Origin: Niabella drilacis
Lineage (GTDB): Bacteria; Bacteroidota; Bacteroidia; Chitinophagales; Chitinophagaceae
Direction of reading: 5' to 3'
Assembly: GCF_900101395.1 (NCBI RefSeq)
Contig: NZ_FMZO01000002.1
Coordinates: 1 to 64,000, forward strand
DNA: 64,000 bases
Below the pieces are notes generated by a model that was given only the letters and a program-made list of their open reading frames with translations, searched no databases and was not told the origin of the DNA. Position 1 is the stretch's first letter; each line of letters begins with the position of its first letter. The position numbers were made by a program, and so were the translations under genes. Shown piece after piece: positions 60,431 to 64,000 of the stretch.

Positions 60431-61082
60431 GCAACCAGCAGGATTGCTTTTATCCCGGATATAAATGACCCGGGAACGTCCCCGGCTAACGGTGAAAGGC
60501 CCGCTGTTTTTTTGGCGCTGTTTTTAATGGAAAGGAGCACTGTTGGTATCGCCGTTTTTCCACAAATTCCGTGTTCTCAACCGTGTTTTCGATAAATGTT
60601 ACGGTTGCGTACTAAAGCCGGTTCCTTGCACCTTTTTCAATGACAGACCTGATAACTGAAATGGCTTTGTCTAACGATCGCCGCAGGATTGCGGTGTCGG
60701 TGATCTTCTGTGAATAGACCATGGCTGAAAAGAATAAAAGTATAATGATCCTGTTATTTTCATGTTGTGAATGATTCGCAGGTAAGAAACAACGGGAACT
60801 ATTGACCCATGTCTGCCGGTAAGGTACCGTTTTTGATCAGGGGAAATAGTGGGGCGCACCATGTTTTCAACAAGTTGACCGGCGCTGCGTTTTCAGGATG
60901 GCCCCGGATGATGTCCTTATAGCTGCTGGTGTCTGAACGCTTATTGTTAATCCGGGTATGGCCGCCGGTAAAAGTATCCGGTTCGCATCTTTAAATGCTG
61001 TTGATAGACGCTTTCGTCAACTGGCGGTAAAGCCCGGGATTCTTAATGTTTCCTGCGTTGCTCCTGATTGGGGCAAAGCCAT

Positions 61083-61108
61083 AAAAAAGAGTGTTCTGTT
61101 GAACACTC
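61083..61108 (-). terminator. Rho-independent terminator on the minus strand
   Basis: Perfect stem GAGTGTTC / GAACACTC with a 4-base loop; on the minus strand it is followed by six T. It lies 330 bases beyond the stop of the ABC ATPase gene and is the first good terminator for that operon, or it belonged to a lost gene. Confidence 0.7.
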
Positions 61109-61438
61109 CCGGCTGTCTTTGATAGATCCACAATTTTTTATGTTGGAATAATGGTATATTCAATCCTTTTTAAAGCAGCCAGTTGTGTCTTTGTTTGCAG
61201 TGCAAAACTGCTGTTTTTCTTTTACAAAACGCTTAACTCAGGTTAATTAATGCCCGCCTTCCGGTTTTTAATTGCCGGGGGGTAAAATGGATCGGTTATA
61301 TACTGCTTGGTTTTCAGATCACCGGACCCGACGCTGAGGTTGGGTACGCCGGCTTATAGTAGCTATGCGGGTATACGCGCAGTGAAGAACGCTGTTCCGG
61401 CAGCAGGAAGGCTGTTGCATAGGGAGAATAGGTCCTGC

Positions 61439-62119
61439 TTATTTTAGTTCCATTTGTTCAATTTTATTTCCAATGGACACCTGCTTCATTTCCCGCTCCA
61501 GCAGGTCAAAATCGGCCCGGGCCACGGCTTTGCTAAAGACCCCGTTCTGCAGCAGATGGATCTCGTCGCAGGTCTCATGAAGTGTTGAAAAAATATGGGA
61601 GGAGATGAGGATGGTTTTGCCGAGTTCCCTGAGTTTATGAATGATGGCGGTGATCAGCAGGTTGCTTTGTATATCCACCCCGTTAAACGGCTCGTCTAAG
61701 ATAAAATAGTCGTTCTCCTGCATCAGGATCGCCATCAGGGCCAGCTTCTTTTTCATCCCGGTAGAATAGGTAGCCGCATATTGTTTTAACGGAAGCTCAA
61801 AGATGTTCTTTTGTGCTGCGCGCTCTGCTGGTTTGTGCCGTGCGTGGCAAAGCAACCGGAGGTATTCCTCCCCGGTGATCTTTGAAAAGAAGTAGGGTTC
61901 CGTTTGCAGGAAGCCCAGGTGGTTCTTCAAAGGAGCACGATCTGCAGTAATGCGGCCCTGGTGGTCTTCAATGCCGGCTATGCAGTTGAACAGGGTGGTT
62001 TTACCTGCACCATTTTCGCCCACGATGCCATATACCCTTCCTTTCTGAAAGCAGATGGAAATGTTGTTTAACACCTGGTGGCTGCCAAAACTTTTGGAAA
62101 GGGAATCAATGCTGATCAT
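61439..62119 (-). CDS. ABC transporter ATP-binding protein
   Basis: The 226-residue protein has Walker A GENGAGKTTLF, a Q-loop in LGFLQTEPYF, the signature YSTGMKKKLALM, Walker B YFILDEPFNGVD and the switch His in SSHIF. It is the single-domain type used by ABC-2 exporters. It overlaps the membrane protein gene by 4 bases, so the two form one transporter. Substrate unknown. Confidence 0.93.
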   Translation of the reverse strand: MISIDSLSKSFGSHQVLNNISICFQKGRVYGIVGENGAGKTTLFNCIAGIEDHQGRITADRAPLKNHLGFLQTEPYFFSKITGEEYLRLLCHARHKPAERAAQKNIFELPLKQYAATYSTGMKKKLALMAILMQENDYFILDEPFNGVDIQSNLLITAIIHKLRELGKTILISSHIFSTLHETCDEIHLLQNGVFSKAVARADFDLLEREMKQVSIGNKIEQMELK

Positions 62120-63033
62120 GTAAGATAAGTTGCTAACCGGTTAACGGATCTTGAATAAAAAAAAGGGATCAGACCCAGGAGCAGTGGTGGAAAAAAAATG
62201 CTGCCCAGGAAGATGAGCGTCTGTATCACCGGGATCTCTCCGGGATAAGCCGTGTATTTGACCAGGATGACCTGGATAATATACAGGTATCCCAATAACT
62301 GGATACCTGCAATCAGCCACCATTTGCCAGGGTAAGCGATCAATAGCGCCGCCAGGGGAATGAACGTTAAAAAGGTTGTGTGCAGCAGGGCTGTTTTGAT
62401 CTTCTCTTTCAGGAAACCGGCGGGGGTAAAGGCAAAGCTCCACAGGTAAAACAAGGGCTCGGGCCTGGTATAAAAGGAAAGGATCAGCAGGAAATTGACG
62501 CCGCAGGCAAACAGGCATAGATGAAAGTTGTCAACAAAGATACCGATGCCGGCAAGCAGGTAAGCTGCCAGGAAAAAGAGCAGGGATTGCCGGAACCCGG
62601 TAACGAACTCGAAAGGTTTTTTGCCAAAAGGGGTGGGGATGGCGCTGCGGATAACCGCTGAATAATGGAAAAAGCTAAGTACCAGGGAGGCCGGTAACAA
62701 CAACAGCGCTGCAAGAAAATATTGCCGGTATAACAGGAACAATACGAAGGGGGCAACGACGATCAGGTTTTCGGTCATTCGAATACTGCGCAGGGTGTAT
62801 GCGGGAAAAATAACCTTCAGGAAATCGGCTCTTTTCCTGTTGCTGAGCTGTAACAGCCAGGATGCGGCCAGCAGCAGGTACAGGTACAACGCAAAGCTTG
62901 TTTTTGAAAACAGCAGCCAGGAAAAAAGAAAGAACCCTGTGGCCCCTAAAAGCCATCCCCACAGGGGCGACAGGCCAAAGTCCTGTATATGCCGGTTAAG
63001 CAACCGGAATTGTAACCGAAAATAAAAGCTCAT
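62116..63033 (-). CDS. ABC exporter membrane subunit
   Basis: The 305-residue protein has eight or so hydrophobic segments (WGWLLGATGFFLFSWLLFSK, LYLYLLLAASWLLQL, LLFFLAAYLLAGIGIFVD, IQTLIFLGSIFFPPLLLGLI). It lacks a clear ABC-2 signature but its 4-base overlap with the ATPase gene identifies it as the partner permease. It begins exactly after the DinB-family stop (zero spacing). Several such permeases with no known substrate occur in Bacteroidota. Confidence 0.8.
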   Translation of the reverse strand: MSFYFRLQFRLLNRHIQDFGLSPLWGWLLGATGFFLFSWLLFSKTSFALYLYLLLAASWLLQLSNRKRADFLKVIFPAYTLRSIRMTENLIVVAPFVLFLLYRQYFLAALLLLPASLVLSFFHYSAVIRSAIPTPFGKKPFEFVTGFRQSLLFFLAAYLLAGIGIFVDNFHLCLFACGVNFLLILSFYTRPEPLFYLWSFAFTPAGFLKEKIKTALLHTTFLTFIPLAALLIAYPGKWWLIAGIQLLGYLYIIQVILVKYTAYPGEIPVIQTLIFLGSIFFPPLLLGLIPFFYSRSVNRLATYLT

Positions 63034-63564
63034 TTATTGCGCATTCAGCAATGGGAAATACCGGTCTTCAATGATCCTGAAATGATGTGCCTGGTGTCCC
63101 ACGATCGTAAAACCCATTGCCAGTACAGACATTTCCGATTTATAGGTATGCCCGGTAGCCAGCAGCTGTTCATCGCTCAGGTTTTTGTAGAACGCAAGCG
63201 TACTTTGACGCAGCGCCACCAGCTCATCCAGCAGGGACTCAAGCGTGCGCTCACCGGCCGCTGAATTTTCGGCAAACAGGTTCTCATCAAAGGATTGTAC
63301 CGGAGTACTGTCCTTCCTGGCAAAACGCAATGCGCGGTAAATAAACACCCGTTCTGTATCGGCGATATGTAAAAGAATCTGCTTGATCGTCCACTTGCCC
63401 GGTGCATATACATCATCGCCCAGGCTGCTGATCTTTTCTTTGTCCAGTTGGTAAATATCCAGGATACTTTTTTGAATGGCAGGCACAAGCTCCAGGTCGT
63501 CCGGCACCTGGCTAATATAGCGGTCAAAGTATTCCGGCATCGGGTCAATGGCTGATTTATTCAT
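63034..63564 (-). CDS. DinB-family metal-dependent protein
   Basis: The 176-residue four-helix protein has the DinB/YfiT metal ligands: His in WTIKQILLHIADTER and two in FTIVGHQAHHFRIIEDRY. This family includes thiol S-transferases (bacillithiol type) and many enzymes of unknown activity. It is the first gene of the unit with the ABC exporter; the stop and the next ATG are adjacent. The link to export is unclear but could be detoxification (inference). Confidence 0.88.
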   Translation of the reverse strand: MNKSAIDPMPEYFDRYISQVPDDLELVPAIQKSILDIYQLDKEKISSLGDDVYAPGKWTIKQILLHIADTERVFIYRALRFARKDSTPVQSFDENLFAENSAAGERTLESLLDELVALRQSTLAFYKNLSDEQLLATGHTYKSEMSVLAMGFTIVGHQAHHFRIIEDRYFPLLNAQ

Positions 63565-63639
63565 CTTATCAGGATTTAAAATGAGTGGGGGTACAAATAT
63601 AACTTAAAGAAGGGTTCTGTACATCATTAAAGTCATTGG

Positions 63640-63830
63640 GTTACGAAGGCAGAAAGACCAAGACACACGAAGGGCAACGCGTTTTGCCACAGATACACCG
63701 ATTGTTGATGCTTCTCTGGCAAAGATCCTTACTGTTTGAGCAGTTCTCTGACTTTAATTCAGCAATAACCTAAGACCTTCCTTGTTTCAGTGCTTCAGTG
63801 GCAAACATAGGAGGCACTAATACGCCAGAC
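63640..63830. repeat. Degenerate 'TTTGCCACAGA / CAGTGGCAAA' intergenic text
   Basis: The 347-base gap (63565-63911) holds GTTTTGCCACAGATACACCG and GTGCTTCAGTGGCAAACATA, near-inverted forms of one another, and no gene. The same words occur at 37060-37215. Confidence 0.5.
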
Positions 63831-63899
63831 ATAACAAAGGTGATAGTGCCCCTGGCCTGGCTGCTGGCCCGGCCTTCTGTTACTGCGCTGGCAACGCTC

Positions 63900-63927
63900 A
63901 CCTGTTAGGTCTTAAGACCTAACAGGT
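63900..63927. repeat. Perfect 28-bp palindrome across a stop codon
   Basis: The arm ACCTGTTAGGTCTT (63900-63913) is followed at once by its reverse complement (63914-63927). The palindrome contains the stop codon of the gene at 63912 and could act as a terminator-like or REP-like element. Confidence 0.8.
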
Positions 63928-64000
63928 ATTGACCGCCCCGCAGCGATGCGCAGGGCCCGCTCCAGGTCCTGGATCAGGTCCTCCGGATCCTCCAGCCCTA
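63912..64000 (-). CDS. C-terminal end of a trans-sulfuration enzyme (partial)
   Basis: The last 28 codons of a minus-strand gene enter from the window edge. They read GLEDPEDLIQDLERALRIAA and end at TAA inside the palindrome. This is the characteristic C-terminus of PLP-dependent Cys/Met metabolism enzymes (cystathionine gamma-synthase/lyase, homoserine sulfhydrylase group), where it usually follows SVG. Which member it is cannot be told from this piece. Confidence 0.75.
   Translation of the reverse strand, partial: GLEDPEDLIQDLERALRIAAGRSIPVRS

Larger units (their letters stand above)
60118..61438. other. 1.3 kb gene-poor region, possibly decayed
   Basis: No gene could be supported here beyond a doubtful small ORF (60209-60430) and a minus-strand terminator (61083-61108). 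Two short stop-free minus-strand frames, 61314-61437 (ATAFLLPEQRSSLRVYPHSY) and 61243-61353 (GDLKTKQYITDPFYPPAIKN), overlap and read like the end of one protein broken by a one-base shift. No tRNA- or rRNA-like sequence was seen. Confidence 0.4.

Noticed and set aside
60671-60862. 63-codon minus-strand frame in the gene-poor region
   Set aside because: No motif, no start signal and no neighbour support; it is not distinguishable from chance.

Overview
The window looks like a chromosomal segment of a Bacteroidota bacterium, most probably Chitinophagaceae (a Niabella-like relative is an inference from protein style, not shown). The evidence is the recurring -7 promoter element TAnnTTTG close upstream of many start codons, the general lack of Shine-Dalgarno sequences, many secreted proteins and SPII lipoproteins, and Bacteroidota-type families (M13 and M48 peptidases, DUF4126, DUF445, RHS/VgrG cargo). 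No rRNA, tRNA or CRISPR array was seen. Family names are recalled from motifs; no database was searched.

Layout. 1-1.0 kb: a broken mobile-looking ORF at the edge and a frameshifted protein-kinase-like gene. 1.2-8.9 kb: HEAT-like protein, HAD phosphatase, a secreted metallophosphoesterase fused to a PQQ-type propeller, mnmD, a DUF4126 membrane protein, an NAD(P)-binding oxidoreductase, murB, a large inverted repeat and a small outer-membrane barrel. 9-13 kb: YiaA/B membrane protein with a Crp-type regulator and a perfect palindrome between them, two lipoproteins, and a HipA-like kinase overlapping a DUF3037 gene. 13-23 kb: three more secreted phosphoesterases, htpG, a MATE exporter and a DUF445 protein.

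23.4-29.6 kb: five minus-strand genes (APC permease resembling ethanolamine permeases, glutamine-synthetase-like ligase, iron alcohol dehydrogenase, class-C26 gamma-glutamyl hydrolase, aldehyde dehydrogenase). Together they make a complete predicted gamma-glutamylation route from ethanolamine, or a similar amino alcohol, to glycine plus glutamate that would not need vitamin B12.

30-46.9 kb: prmA, plsY, an M48 lipoprotein, a CAP-domain lipoprotein, a ClC channel, two more Crp/Fnr regulators with matching TGAT-N4-ATCA boxes at three promoters, an arginase/membrane protein/radical SAM operon, msrA, a MutS2-like ATPase without an Smr domain, and an MgtC protein. 47-57 kb: a type VI secretion cargo island in the order vgrG, unknown adaptor-like gene, a 1504-residue PAAR-like/RHS protein with an AHH-nuclease tip, then immunity candidates. 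57-64 kb: an M13 peptidase, an AlkB-like dioxygenase, a 1.3 kb gene-poor stretch, an ABC exporter with a DinB-family gene, and the end of a trans-sulfuration enzyme.

Intergenic DNA is unusual. About ten gaps hold degenerate runs built from the same few words (GAGATTTGAGA, TCAAATTTTCAAAT, CTGATAGC, GCAGATTTTGCAGAT), and there are several perfect or near-perfect palindromes.
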